Origin: Oscillospiraceae bacterium | GTDB lineage: Bacteria; Bacillota_A; Clostridia; Oscillospirales; Oscillospiraceae | Direction: 5' to 3' | Assembly: GCA_017396725.1 (NCBI GenBank) | Contig: JAFQLA010000101.1 | Span: 1-5,917, forward strand | DNA: 5,917 nt | Part shown: piece by piece, positions 1 through 4,928 of the stretch | How the letters are laid out: each line of letters starts with the position of its first letter | Position numbering within the stretch: position 1 is the first letter of the stretch | Program-made: the position numbers and the translations under genes | Notes under the pieces: model-generated | Database searches by the model: none | What the model was told of the DNA's origin: nothing | Seen by the model: the letters and a program-made list of their open reading frames with translations, nothing else

Positions 1-43
1 CCTTTGTTCGTGCGAGGCCGTTGCTTTTTCTTGCTAATACGAA

Positions 44-1225
44 TCACCCCTCCCCAAACGCCGCATTGACCTTCTCCAGAATCTCTTCCGGGCGGTTATA
101 GGTGAGGTGGGCGTAGATATCCAGCGTGATCTTGGCGCGCTCATGTCCGGCCAGATACTGCACCGTTTTGATATCCACGCCTGCCAACAGAAGATTTGTG
201 ATGTATGTGTGGCGCAAGATGTGCGGGGTGACATCAAAGTCGATGGTATAGGTGAGGTTGCTATTTTTCGCTTTTGCGCCCAGTTTGGCCTCCACTTGGT
301 ACGCTATCTTCACACCGTCCACGTAGCGGTAATAGACGCGATTCTTTGCCGTTCTGCGCACAACGTAGTTCCAGACGTGCCGGAACTGGGTTTCGGAGAG
401 CGGGTCGTTTTCACTATTATGGATGACAAATTCCGAAGCGGAAGTCAACTGTTCCTCCTGCAGCGCCTGCACCAGCTGCGGTGGGATGGGGACGATGCGA
501 CGTGATGCTTTGGTTTTCAACCGGTCGGAGACTACGGGGCGGTTGTGCTCAAACCGCAGCGCCCGACGCACCTCGATACAGGGTGTTTTCTCCAGCCGGA
601 CGCAATCCCATTTCAAGCCGAGGATCTCCTCGCGCCGCAGTCCGGCATAGAGACCGATCATACAAAAAAGATGGGCCTTAGTGCCCCTTACAGCCTCCAG
701 AAGCGTGTCTGCCTGCTTGTTTGTCAGCGCCTGGCGTTCTCTCGGCGGGACACCGCCTCTGCCCATAGAGGGGCAGGGATTGGCTGTGATATAGCCGTTC
801 TCGCAGGCACTGGACAGAATCTGCTTGACCAGCATATAGGTCTTGCGATAGATGGACTCGCTCTTTTGTGCGACGCCCAGCATCAGCTCCCGAATATCGT
901 CCGGTCGGATGTCCCGGATCCGTTTTCCCTCCATGTAGGGCTTGATGTTGCAGTCGATGCAGCTTTGGTAATCGGTTCTGCCGCCGAAGGTAAGATTGGC
1001 GCCGTGAAGATTCATCCACCGCTGGGCGTAATCGTTGAAGTAGGGATTCTCTCTGCTGCCTGCGCCCTGCGCCTGCAGTCTGCTGAATTCGAGGATTCGC
1101 TCTGTCAGTTCCTCGGGCGTCTGTCCGTAGAGCGCCACATATTTTCCGCTGCTGTCCTTGACGCGTTTGCGATAGAGGTTGAGTTTCTCCACATATTCAT
1201 ATTTCGGTTTCTTGGGTCTTGCCAT
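44..1225 (-). CDS. Tyrosine recombinase / site-specific integrase of a mobile element
   Basis: A complete 393-residue phage/ICE-type integrase that would cut and rejoin DNA at an element's attachment site through a phosphotyrosine intermediate. Visible in the protein: a basic N-terminal segment (about residues 5-50) resembling an arm-type DNA-binding domain, a SAM-like core-binding domain (about 60-155), and a C-terminal catalytic domain (about 165-380). The catalytic set is intact: R197 in the GLR motif, K239 in the beta-hairpin, H335-x-x-R338, H361 in LAGHE, and nucleophile Y371 in DIYAHL. The ATG at 1225 has an AGGAGGT Shine-Dalgarno about 6 nt upstream, itself inside a perfect inverted repeat. 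The gene is read away from rpsI, whose end lies 259 bp upstream, so the element probably extends left of the window. No excisionase gene is visible. It is clearly a tyrosine integrase; whether it belongs to an ICE, prophage or smaller island cannot be told. Confidence 0.95.
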   Translation of the reverse strand: MARPKKPKYEYVEKLNLYRKRVKDSSGKYVALYGQTPEELTERILEFSRLQAQGAGSRENPYFNDYAQRWMNLHGANLTFGGRTDYQSCIDCNIKPYMEGKRIRDIRPDDIRELMLGVAQKSESIYRKTYMLVKQILSSACENGYITANPCPSMGRGGVPPRERQALTNKQADTLLEAVRGTKAHLFCMIGLYAGLRREEILGLKWDCVRLEKTPCIEVRRALRFEHNRPVVSDRLKTKASRRIVPIPPQLVQALQEEQLTSASEFVIHNSENDPLSETQFRHVWNYVVRRTAKNRVYYRYVDGVKIAYQVEAKLGAKAKNSNLTYTIDFDVTPHILRHTYITNLLLAGVDIKTVQYLAGHERAKITLDIYAHLTYNRPEEILEKVNAAFGEG

Positions 1226-1226
1226 G

Positions 1227-1263
1227 GTACATACCTCCTAAATTTGTATATGGAGGTATGTAC
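1227..1263 (-). promoter_or_regulatory. Perfect 12-bp inverted repeat enclosing the integrase ribosome binding site
   Basis: Positions 1227-1238 (GTACATACCTCC) and 1252-1263 (GGAGGTATGTAC) are exact reverse complements separated by an AT-rich 13-nt spacer. In an integrase-sense RNA the 3' arm contains the whole GGAGGT Shine-Dalgarno and ends one nucleotide before the AUG, so a transcript that starts upstream of 1263 would fold it into a 12-bp stem and hide the ribosome site. The same palindrome could instead be a protein operator. The symmetry is directly visible; the regulatory role is inference. Confidence 0.7.
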
Positions 1264-1297
1264 GAACGGGGGAGCGTAAGAACAACAAAGCGGCCCG

Positions 1298-1367
1298 AAA
1301 TTTAACCTCAAATTTAACCTCAAATGCCGGATTTAACCTCAAAAACGCGTGTTTTTTGAGGTTAAAT
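1298..1367. repeat. Cluster of short repeats, probable integrase arm-type sites or operator
   Basis: The 11-mer ATTTAACCTCA occurs three times in direct orientation, at 1300-1310, 1312-1322 and 1331-1341, and once inverted at 1357-1367. The first two copies are spaced exactly 12 bp apart, the second and third 19 bp. Copy three and the inverted copy form a perfect 15-bp stem (1331-1345 with 1353-1367) around a 7-nt loop. Neither strand has the T-run of a terminator after the stem. Repeated short sites between an integrase start and a likely attachment site resemble the arm-binding sites of lambda- and Tn916-type integrases; repressor operators are the alternative. Confidence 0.6.
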
Positions 1368-1436
1368 TGGGTCAGAACGAGCCAAATTATGGCAAAAATC
1401 AAAAAGCTGATCCGAGGTGAATTCTTCAAGCACACG

Positions 1437-1470
1437 AAAAAAATCCCCGAAAACCGAGGTTTTCGGGGAT
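1437..1470 (-). terminator. Rho-independent terminator of the rplM-rpsI operon
   Basis: On the minus strand, 15 nt after the rpsI stop, arms 1459-1470 and 1443-1454 form a perfect 12-bp stem around a CTCG tetraloop (1455-1458). Seven T residues follow (1443-1437). The near-symmetrical stem has only a short A/T context on the other side, so termination is expected mainly in the rpsI direction. It would shield the downstream integrase from ribosomal-operon transcription. Confidence 0.9.
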
Positions 1471-1484
1471 AAATCGTATAGATT

Positions 1485-1889
1485 TTAGCGCTTGGAGAAC
1501 TGAGGTGCGCGACGAGCGGCCTTCAGACCGTACTTCTTACGCTCCTTCATGCGAGGATCGCGGGTCAGGAAGCCGGCCTTCTTCAGGACGGCGCGGAACT
1601 CGGGATTCACCAGCAGCAGAGCGCGGGAGATACCGTGACGCAGAGCGCCGGCCTGGCCGGAAACGCCGCCGCCTTCAACGGTAGCAACGATGTCTACCTT
1701 GCCGAGGGTATCGGTGGAGACCATGGGCTGACGAACGACCATCTTCAGGGTTTCGAGACCGAAGTAATCATCGATGTCACGGCCGTTGATGGTGATAGCG
1801 CCGGTACCATTGGGGAACAGACGAACGCGGGCAACAGAGGACTTTCTGCGGCCGGTGCCATACATATAGGGCTTCTTAGAAGTATACAT
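1485..1889 (-). CDS. rpsI: 30S ribosomal protein S9
   Basis: Encodes 134 residues of small-subunit protein S9 (uS9), which sits in the 30S head with its C-terminal tail reaching the P-site tRNA. Family hallmarks are all present: [14 protein letters not shown] near the N terminus, DYFGLETLK around residue 42, the glycine-rich [19 protein letters not shown] segment, [20 protein letters not shown], and the conserved terminal FSKR. The ATG at 1889 has AGGAGG at 1899-1904, 9 nt upstream, overlapping the last base of the rplM stop codon. The genes are 14 bp apart, so translation is probably coupled. The C terminus is complete, which matters because the 3' end of rpsI is a known integration target for Firmicute conjugative elements and an integrase lies immediately beyond it. 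Confidence 0.98.
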   Translation of the reverse strand: MYTSKKPYMYGTGRRKSSVARVRLFPNGTGAITINGRDIDDYFGLETLKMVVRQPMVSTDTLGKVDIVATVEGGGVSGQAGALRHGISRALLLVNPEFRAVLKKAGFLTRDPRMKERKKYGLKAARRAPQFSKR

Positions 1890-1903
1890 TCTTCAGTTCC
1901 TCC

Positions 1904-2335
1904 TTACTTTACTTCGAAAACTTCGGGCTTCTGAGCCTGATGTTCATGGGTGTCACCAGCGAAAACATGCAGACGCTTCAGGGAGTCCTTGGTTACGGTG
2001 TTGCGGGGCATCATACCGCGAACTGCAACGCGCATAGCCAGTTCGGGCTTTTCAGCCATCAGGGTGCGATACTTGGTTTCCTTCAGACCGCCAACCCAGC
2101 CGGAGTGAGTGCGATAGAACTTCTGATCAGCCTTCTTGCCGGTGAGGACAGCCTTGCCTGCGTTGATGATGATAACATTGTCACCGCAGTCAGCGTGGGG
2201 GGTGTAGGTAACCTTCAGCTTGCCGCGCAGCAGGTCAGCTGCAGCAACAGCGGTCTTACCCAGGGGCTTGCCAGCTGCATCGATAACGTACCACTTACGT
2301 TCGATGTTGCTCTTGTTAGCCATGAAAGTGGACAT
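1904..2335 (-). CDS. rplM: 50S ribosomal protein L13
   Basis: Encodes 143 residues of large-subunit protein L13 (uL13), an early assembly protein of the 50S subunit. Recognisable family segments are MSTFMANKSNIERKWYVIDA at the start, AGKPLGKTA, the DCGDNVIIINA segment at 49-59, KFYRTHSGWVGGLKE, AVRGMMPRN at 104-112, and the terminal HQAQKPEVFE. GGAGG at 2344-2348 lies 8 nt before the ATG at 2335, which supports this start over the internal ATG at residue 5. It is the first gene of the classic rplM-rpsI operon, driven by the promoter at 2454-2482. Confidence 0.98.
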   Translation of the reverse strand: MSTFMANKSNIERKWYVIDAAGKPLGKTAVAAADLLRGKLKVTYTPHADCGDNVIIINAGKAVLTGKKADQKFYRTHSGWVGGLKETKYRTLMAEKPELAMRVAVRGMMPRNTVTKDSLKRLHVFAGDTHEHQAQKPEVFEVK

Positions 2336-2447
2336 GAGTGTTTCCTCCGTTTTTTATTATAAATTGCTATTACTTTACTTTTTCCGGCTCTCTTGGTAAA
2401 ATTACTCAAGAAAGCGATGCAAATCGGGGCCGGGCCCCAACCGCGCA
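2336..2447 (-). promoter_or_regulatory. rplM 5' leader with two small hairpins, possible autoregulatory leader
   Basis: From the predicted start near 2447, the rplM mRNA carries about 110 nt of leader. It contains a GC hairpin (GGGGC/GCCCC arms at 2434-2438 and 2426-2430, 3-nt loop) and a second hairpin at 2391-2411 (5-bp TCTTG/CAAGA base plus 4 further pairs and a bulge), then an A/T-rich stretch and the Shine-Dalgarno. L13 leaders that may mediate feedback control are known in Firmicutes, but I cannot match this one to that family by eye. The hairpins are seen; the control function is inference. Confidence 0.35.
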
Positions 2448-2453
2448 AGATTA

Positions 2454-2482
2454 TTTATAACATAAGGTTTTTTCAAAGTCAA
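2454..2482 (-). promoter_or_regulatory. Sigma-A promoter of rplM-rpsI
   Basis: On the minus strand there is a -35 box TTGACT (2477-2482) and a -10 box TATAAA (2454-2459) with an optimal 17-bp spacer rich in A/T. It lies about 120 bp upstream of the rplM start, in the correct orientation for a highly expressed ribosomal operon. Confidence 0.8.
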
Positions 2483-2519
2483 CACCAATTCGATTTATCT
2501 TTAGTAAACCTCGCTAAAT

Positions 2520-2552
2520 CTCTCGTTTTCTCTTATTTGCTCCCGTTTTCTC
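2520..2552. repeat. Two 13-bp direct repeats upstream of ttcA
   Basis: CTCTCGTTTTCTC (2520-2532) and CTCCCGTTTTCTC (2540-2552) match at 12 of 13 positions and start exactly 20 bp apart, roughly two helical turns. They sit 47-79 bp before the ttcA start in a pyrimidine-rich gap where I see no convincing sigma-A promoter. They may bind a regulator or be a chance duplication in low-complexity sequence. Confidence 0.35.
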
Positions 2553-2598
2553 ATATCGCAAATTCATTTTTTCTTGTTTTGGAAAGGAACCGCACCGC

Positions 2599-3324
2599 AT
2601 GCAGCACATTTTAGGCCAGATCCGCCGTTGCGTGGAAGACTATCATATGATCGAAGCAGGGGACCGCATTGCCGTGGGCGTATCCGGCGGCAAGGATTCT
2701 CTGGTGCTTCTTTGCGCCATGGCGCGGCTGCGGGAATTCTATCCCCTGCCCTTCACGCTGGAGGCCATCACCCTGCACCCCGGCGTGCCCGGGCTGGATT
2801 TCACCCCCGTGGCAGAGCTTTGCGAGAAGATCGCTGTGCCCTACACGGTGGTGGATGTGCCTATCTATCAGATCGTTTTTGAAGAGCGCAAGGAAAAGAA
2901 CCCCTGCTCTCTCTGCTCCAAAATGCGCCGCGGCGCCATCAACACCGCCCTTGTAGAGCGGGACATTCACAAGGTGGCGCTGGGCCACCATTTTGACGAC
3001 GCCGTGGAGACTCTGCTGATGAATCTCTTCTTCGAAGGCCGCCTCGGTTCTTTCCAGCCCGTTACCTATCTCGACCGCATGGATGTGATGCAGATCCGGC
3101 CCATGCTCTATGTGGAGGAGACCGATGTTGCCCGTGCGGCACGGCGGGAGGATCTGCCCGTTATCAAGAACCCCTGTCCCGCCGACGGTGTGACCCGCCG
3201 GCAGGAGATCAAGGATCTTCTCCAGAAGCTGGAAGCAGACTATCCCAACCTCCGCACCAAGATCTTCGGTGCCATGCAGCGCTATCCCCTCTACGGCTGG
3301 AACAAGGAAACCATGGAGCGATAA
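2599..3324 (+). CDS. ttcA: TtcA-family tRNA 2-thiocytidine(32) synthetase (PP-loop ATPase)
   Basis: A 241-residue cytoplasmic PP-loop enzyme expected to thiolate cytidine 32 of certain tRNAs: ATP adenylates the base and sulfur is delivered through a [4Fe-4S] cluster. Visible are the P-loop SGGKDS (29-34), the paired cysteines in NPCSLCSKMRRGAI (C103, C106), the HHFDDAVETLLMN motif (130-142), and a third cysteine C193 in NPCPADG. These match the PP-loop and cluster cysteines of TtcA. It is shorter than the roughly 310-residue E. coli enzyme, as is common for Firmicute versions. The ATG at 2599 is preceded by GGAAAGGAA with good spacing. It is divergent from rplM and convergent with bofA. The family is secure; the exact substrate is inferred, since TtcA-like paralogues with other tRNA thiolation roles exist. 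Confidence 0.85.
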   Translation: MQHILGQIRRCVEDYHMIEAGDRIAVGVSGGKDSLVLLCAMARLREFYPLPFTLEAITLHPGVPGLDFTPVAELCEKIAVPYTVVDVPIYQIVFEERKEKNPCSLCSKMRRGAINTALVERDIHKVALGHHFDDAVETLLMNLFFEGRLGSFQPVTYLDRMDVMQIRPMLYVEETDVARAARREDLPVIKNPCPADGVTRRQEIKDLLQKLEADYPNLRTKIFGAMQRYPLYGWNKETMER

Positions 3325-3350
3325 AAAAGGCCGCCTTTTCAGGCAGCCTT
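3323..3350 (-). terminator. Terminator between convergent bofA and ttcA
   Basis: Arms 3327-3336 and 3341-3350 form a 10-bp stem with one C-A mismatch and a 4-nt loop. Read on the minus strand it ends in six Ts (3328-3323), so it is a good intrinsic terminator for bofA. On the plus strand only TTATAT follows, so termination of ttcA there would be weaker. It begins within the ttcA stop codon. Confidence 0.75.
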
Positions 3351-3363
3351 ATATGTACCTTAT

Positions 3364-3612
3364 TTAAAATACCCACTGCAGCAAAAGAAGCAGTCCCAAC
3401 CCCGGCACTCCCAGGATGCCCACGGTGAGAGCGGTGAAGAGATTCACCCCCACCGCAAGGCCCGTCAAAGGAGCGGCGGCATTGACGCCGAAGAGCAGCA
3501 AAAAGCCAAGGAGCGTGTTGAAAAGCACCCGCCCCACAATGCGAAACGGCGCCGAAAACACACGGATCAGCACCGCCGCAAGGAACACTGCCGCGCCTGC
3601 AAGCGCTGCCAT
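3364..3612 (-). CDS. bofA: BofA-family pro-sigma-K processing inhibitor
   Basis: An 82-residue, almost wholly hydrophobic protein. In B. subtilis BofA sits in the outer forespore membrane, where it holds the SpoIVFB protease inactive in complex with SpoIVFA until a forespore signal arrives, timing sigma-K activation. Here residues 1-19 and about 30-52 look like membrane segments, and the C-terminal block GVNLFTALTVGILGVPGLGLL (residues 55-75) is the family signature, including N57 and the GVPG at 68-71. Length matches the family (about 85). The start is 5 nt after the yaaL stop; the only strong Shine-Dalgarno, GAGGAGGTG (3633-3641), is about 20 nt upstream inside yaaL, suggesting translational coupling. 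Whether the SpoIVFB pathway exists in this organism is not shown by the window. Confidence 0.85.
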   Translation of the reverse strand: MAALAGAAVFLAAVLIRVFSAPFRIVGRVLFNTLLGFLLLFGVNAAAPLTGLAVGVNLFTALTVGILGVPGLGLLLLLQWVF

Positions 3613-3617
3613 TTCCC

Positions 3618-3890
3618 CTACCCCACGGCTTTCACCTCCTCAAAGGCGGCCTGCGCCCCGCTTTCCCGCCGCGCCTCACACGGTGCTTCCAGCGCCTTCA
3701 TCTCGCGGATGAGATAATCGTAGCGGGCCCGCAGGGACAAAATATGATAGATGGCTGCCTCTGTCAGCTTGGGATCGGCGGTCATCTCGAAATGATTGTA
3801 AGCGCAGCAAAGCGCCGTTTTCACGCTCTCGATGGATTCCATCAGTTCGCCGCGCCGGATATCGGCAGGTGAAGGCAACTTTTTCCGCAT
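3618..3890 (-). CDS. YaaL-like DUF2508 family protein
   Basis: A 90-residue soluble protein of unknown function. The central part, residues 16-66 (LMESIESVK..., YNHFEMTADPKL, EAAIYHILSLRARYDYLIREMK), has the DUF2508/YaaL pattern: an amphipathic helix, a short turn containing the conserved aromatic and D-P pair, then a second helix rich in R, Y and L. The reading frame is open far upstream into tadA, but the ATG at 3890 is chosen because GGAGG (3900-3904) lies 9 nt before it and family similarity starts after it. In B. subtilis yaaL directly precedes bofA, and the same order and 5-nt spacing here support the assignment. No role is established; co-transcription with bofA suggests, but does not prove, a sporulation link. 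Confidence 0.8.
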   Translation of the reverse strand: MRKKLPSPADIRRGELMESIESVKTALCCAYNHFEMTADPKLTEAAIYHILSLRARYDYLIREMKALEAPCEARRESGAQAAFEEVKAVG

Positions 3891-3913
3891 ATGCGTTCCC
3901 CTCCTCGGTTGGA

Positions 3914-3942
3914 TGTATATGGGAAAGTATGGACAAATATTC
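3914..3942 (-). promoter_or_regulatory. Candidate sigma-E-type promoter for yaaL-bofA
   Basis: On the minus strand GAATATT (3936-3942) fits the -35 consensus KMATATT for sporulation sigma-E fully. Exactly 14 nt later CATATACA (3914-3921) agrees with the -10 consensus CATACAMT at six of eight positions. The predicted start would leave a short leader of about 17 nt ahead of the yaaL start, just including the Shine-Dalgarno. Mother-cell expression fits the role of BofA. It is an eye match in an AT-rich gap and could be coincidental. Confidence 0.4.
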
Positions 3943-3971
3943 CGCACCTTATACCAAAGGAGAACCGCCCT

Positions 3972-4412
3972 ATGGATGAAAAATATATGCTGGAGGCTCT
4001 CGCCCTTGCCCAAGAAGCAGCTGAGGCAGGCGAAGTACCCGTAGGCTGCGTGATCGTGCGCGGCGGCGAGATCATCGGCCGCGGCCGCAACAAAAGAGAA
4101 GAAAAGCAGGCCACCTGCTCCCACGCGGAGATGGAGGCCATTGCCGAGGCCAACCGCGCTCTTGGCTCCTGGCGGCTGGAGGACTGTGAGCTCTATGTAA
4201 CGCTGGAGCCCTGCCCCATGTGCGCCGGCGCCATTATCAACGCCCGCATCCCCAGAGTTTATTACGGCGCCCGGGATGAGGCCATGGGCGCCTGCGGCGG
4301 CGTTTTGAACCTCTTCATGGAGAATTTTCCTCACCACCCCGCGTTGGTGGGCGGGATCATGGCGGAGGACTGCCGCCGGATCCTCAGCGAATTTTTCAAA
4401 AAAATGCGTTAA
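3972..4412 (+). CDS. tadA: tRNA-specific adenosine-34 deaminase
   Basis: A 146-residue zinc-dependent deaminase that converts the wobble adenosine 34 of tRNA-Arg(ACG) to inosine in the cytoplasm; normally essential. It shows the cytidine/deoxycytidylate deaminase fold signature: HAE (51-53; zinc ligand H51, proton-shuttling E53) and PCPMC (80-84; zinc ligands C81 and C84). It also has the TadA-typical GARDEAMGACGGVLNL segment (99-113), which replaces the KAGA-type loop, and the C-terminal EFFKKMR. AAAGGAG at 3956-3962, 9 nt upstream, fixes the ATG at 3972; an in-frame ATG at 3891 has no such site and would add unrelated residues overlapping the yaaL promoter region. Divergent from yaaL with an 81-bp shared gap in which I see no clear sigma-A promoter for tadA; followed directly by a terminator. 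Related guanine deaminases are unlikely given the motifs and length. Confidence 0.93.
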   Translation: MDEKYMLEALALAQEAAEAGEVPVGCVIVRGGEIIGRGRNKREEKQATCSHAEMEAIAEANRALGSWRLEDCELYVTLEPCPMCAGAIINARIPRVYYGARDEAMGACGGVLNLFMENFPHHPALVGGIMAEDCRRILSEFFKKMR

Positions 4413-4414
4413 AA

Positions 4415-4447
4415 ATACGGTCTGCCTAAGGCAGGCCGCATTTTTTT
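4415..4447 (+). terminator. Rho-independent terminator of tadA
   Basis: Arms 4415-4426 and 4430-4441 pair over 12 positions (one A-C mismatch, one G-U pair) around a TAA loop, followed by seven Ts (4441-4447). It begins 3 nt after the tadA stop and insulates the GntR cassette promoter that starts 12 bp downstream. Confidence 0.9.
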
Positions 4448-4458
4448 GCGTTTTTCTA

Positions 4459-4487
4459 TTGACAGATAACTGTATTACTCATATAAT
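4459..4487 (+). promoter_or_regulatory. Perfect-consensus sigma-A promoter of the GntR cassette
   Basis: TTGACA (4459-4464) and TATAAT (4482-4487) are both exact consensus hexamers separated by the optimal 17 bp, predicting a start near 4494. Such an ideal promoter is normally kept under repression, in keeping with the two palindromes laid over it. Confidence 0.92.
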
Positions 4488-4520
4488 ACACTCAACAGAA
4501 GCGTATTACTCGAGTAACAC
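4471..4520. promoter_or_regulatory. Two related palindromic operators, probably for the GntR/YtrA regulator
   Basis: O1 (4471-4490) has arms TGTATTA and TAATACA around 6 nt and covers the second half of the promoter spacer and the whole -10 box. O2 (4503-4520) is the 18-bp palindrome GTATTACTC-GAGTAACAC with a single mismatched pair, just downstream of the predicted start. Both contain GTATTACTC in the same orientation; their centres are 31 bp apart, about three helical turns. Consensus half-site GTATTA / TAAYAC. Binding of the first gene product (autorepression) is inferred from GntR family habit. Confidence 0.75.
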
Positions 4521-4546
4521 AGTTTTGCAAAGGAGCGTGGTCTTTT

Positions 4547-4918
4547 ATGATCACATTTGAAACCTTCCTCATGGAGGATGGCACTCCCATTTATCTGCAG
4601 ATCCTTTTATTCATTAAGCGCGGCATCATTGCCGGCACCATCGTCAACGGTGATGAGCTGCCCTCCCGCCGCGTCCTCAGCGCCCTTTTGGGCGTAAACC
4701 CCAACACGGTGCAGAAGGCTTACCGTCTGCTGGAAGAAGAGGGGCTGGTAGCCTCTCATACCGGCGCCAAAAGCTGCATGGTGCTCACCGAGGAAACCGT
4801 GGCGCAGGTGAAAAAAGAACTTTTGGAAAGTGACGCCCGCTCCACCGTGGCAGTCCTTAAGCAAATGGGGCTTACCAAGGCAGAAGCGCTGGCCCTTATC
4901 GAAAACTACTGGGAATGA
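4547..4918 (+). CDS. GntR family transcriptional regulator, YtrA subfamily
   Basis: A 123-residue DNA-binding regulator. The N-terminal winged helix-turn-helix contains the family signatures PIYLQI (14-19), ELPSRRVLSALLGVNPNTV (37-55) and QKAYRLLEEEGLV (56-68). The remaining tail of about 45 residues is short and helical, with no large effector-binding domain, which defines the YtrA subfamily. Those members usually repress themselves and an adjacent ABC-transporter operon and respond to envelope stress such as cell-wall antibiotics. AAAGGAG at 4529-4535 precedes the ATG at 4547 by 11 nt. Two palindromes over its own promoter point to autorepression, and the next gene starts 10 nt after its stop, so the downstream membrane genes share the control. 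The inducer cannot be read from the sequence. Confidence 0.93.
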   Translation: MITFETFLMEDGTPIYLQILLFIKRGIIAGTIVNGDELPSRRVLSALLGVNPNTVQKAYRLLEEEGLVASHTGAKSCMVLTEETVAQVKKELLESDARSTVAVLKQMGLTKAEALALIENYWE

Positions 4919-4928
4919 GGTGAAAGAC

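Noticed and set aside
545..1279. Long plus-strand open frame of 244 codons inside the integrase region
   Set aside because: It is antisense to a clearly conserved integrase with all catalytic residues, has no suitable ribosome binding site, and its translation resembles no family.
1298..1345. Three direct repeats as a tiny CRISPR array
   Set aside because: The repeats are only 11-15 bp and the spacers 1-8 bp, far too short for CRISPR, and no cas genes are present.
1331..1367. 15-bp stem as a terminator
   Set aside because: No T-run follows the stem on either strand; the rpsI terminator is already clear at 1437-1470. The stem arises from inverted copies of the local repeat.
1414..1506. Imperfect inverted similarity between 1421-1434 and the minus-strand end of rpsI (11 of 14 matches), as a duplicated att core
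   Set aside because: The copies are in opposite orientation and about 60 bp apart, whereas integration gives direct repeats at the two element ends; the match level is compatible with chance.
1940..2362. Plus-strand frame of 140 codons over rplM
   Set aside because: It is a mirror of the L13 gene, which is unmistakable on the other strand, and has no ribosome binding site.
3909..3940. TTGGAT followed by AAATAT as a sigma-A promoter for tadA
   Set aside because: The spacer would be 20 bp and both boxes are poor; not supportable as a feature.
3891..4337. Minus-strand open frame continuing from yaaL back through tadA (N-terminal extension of yaaL)
   Set aside because: Its upstream part is the antisense of tadA; the ATG at 3890 has a well-spaced GGAGG and marks where YaaL-like sequence begins.
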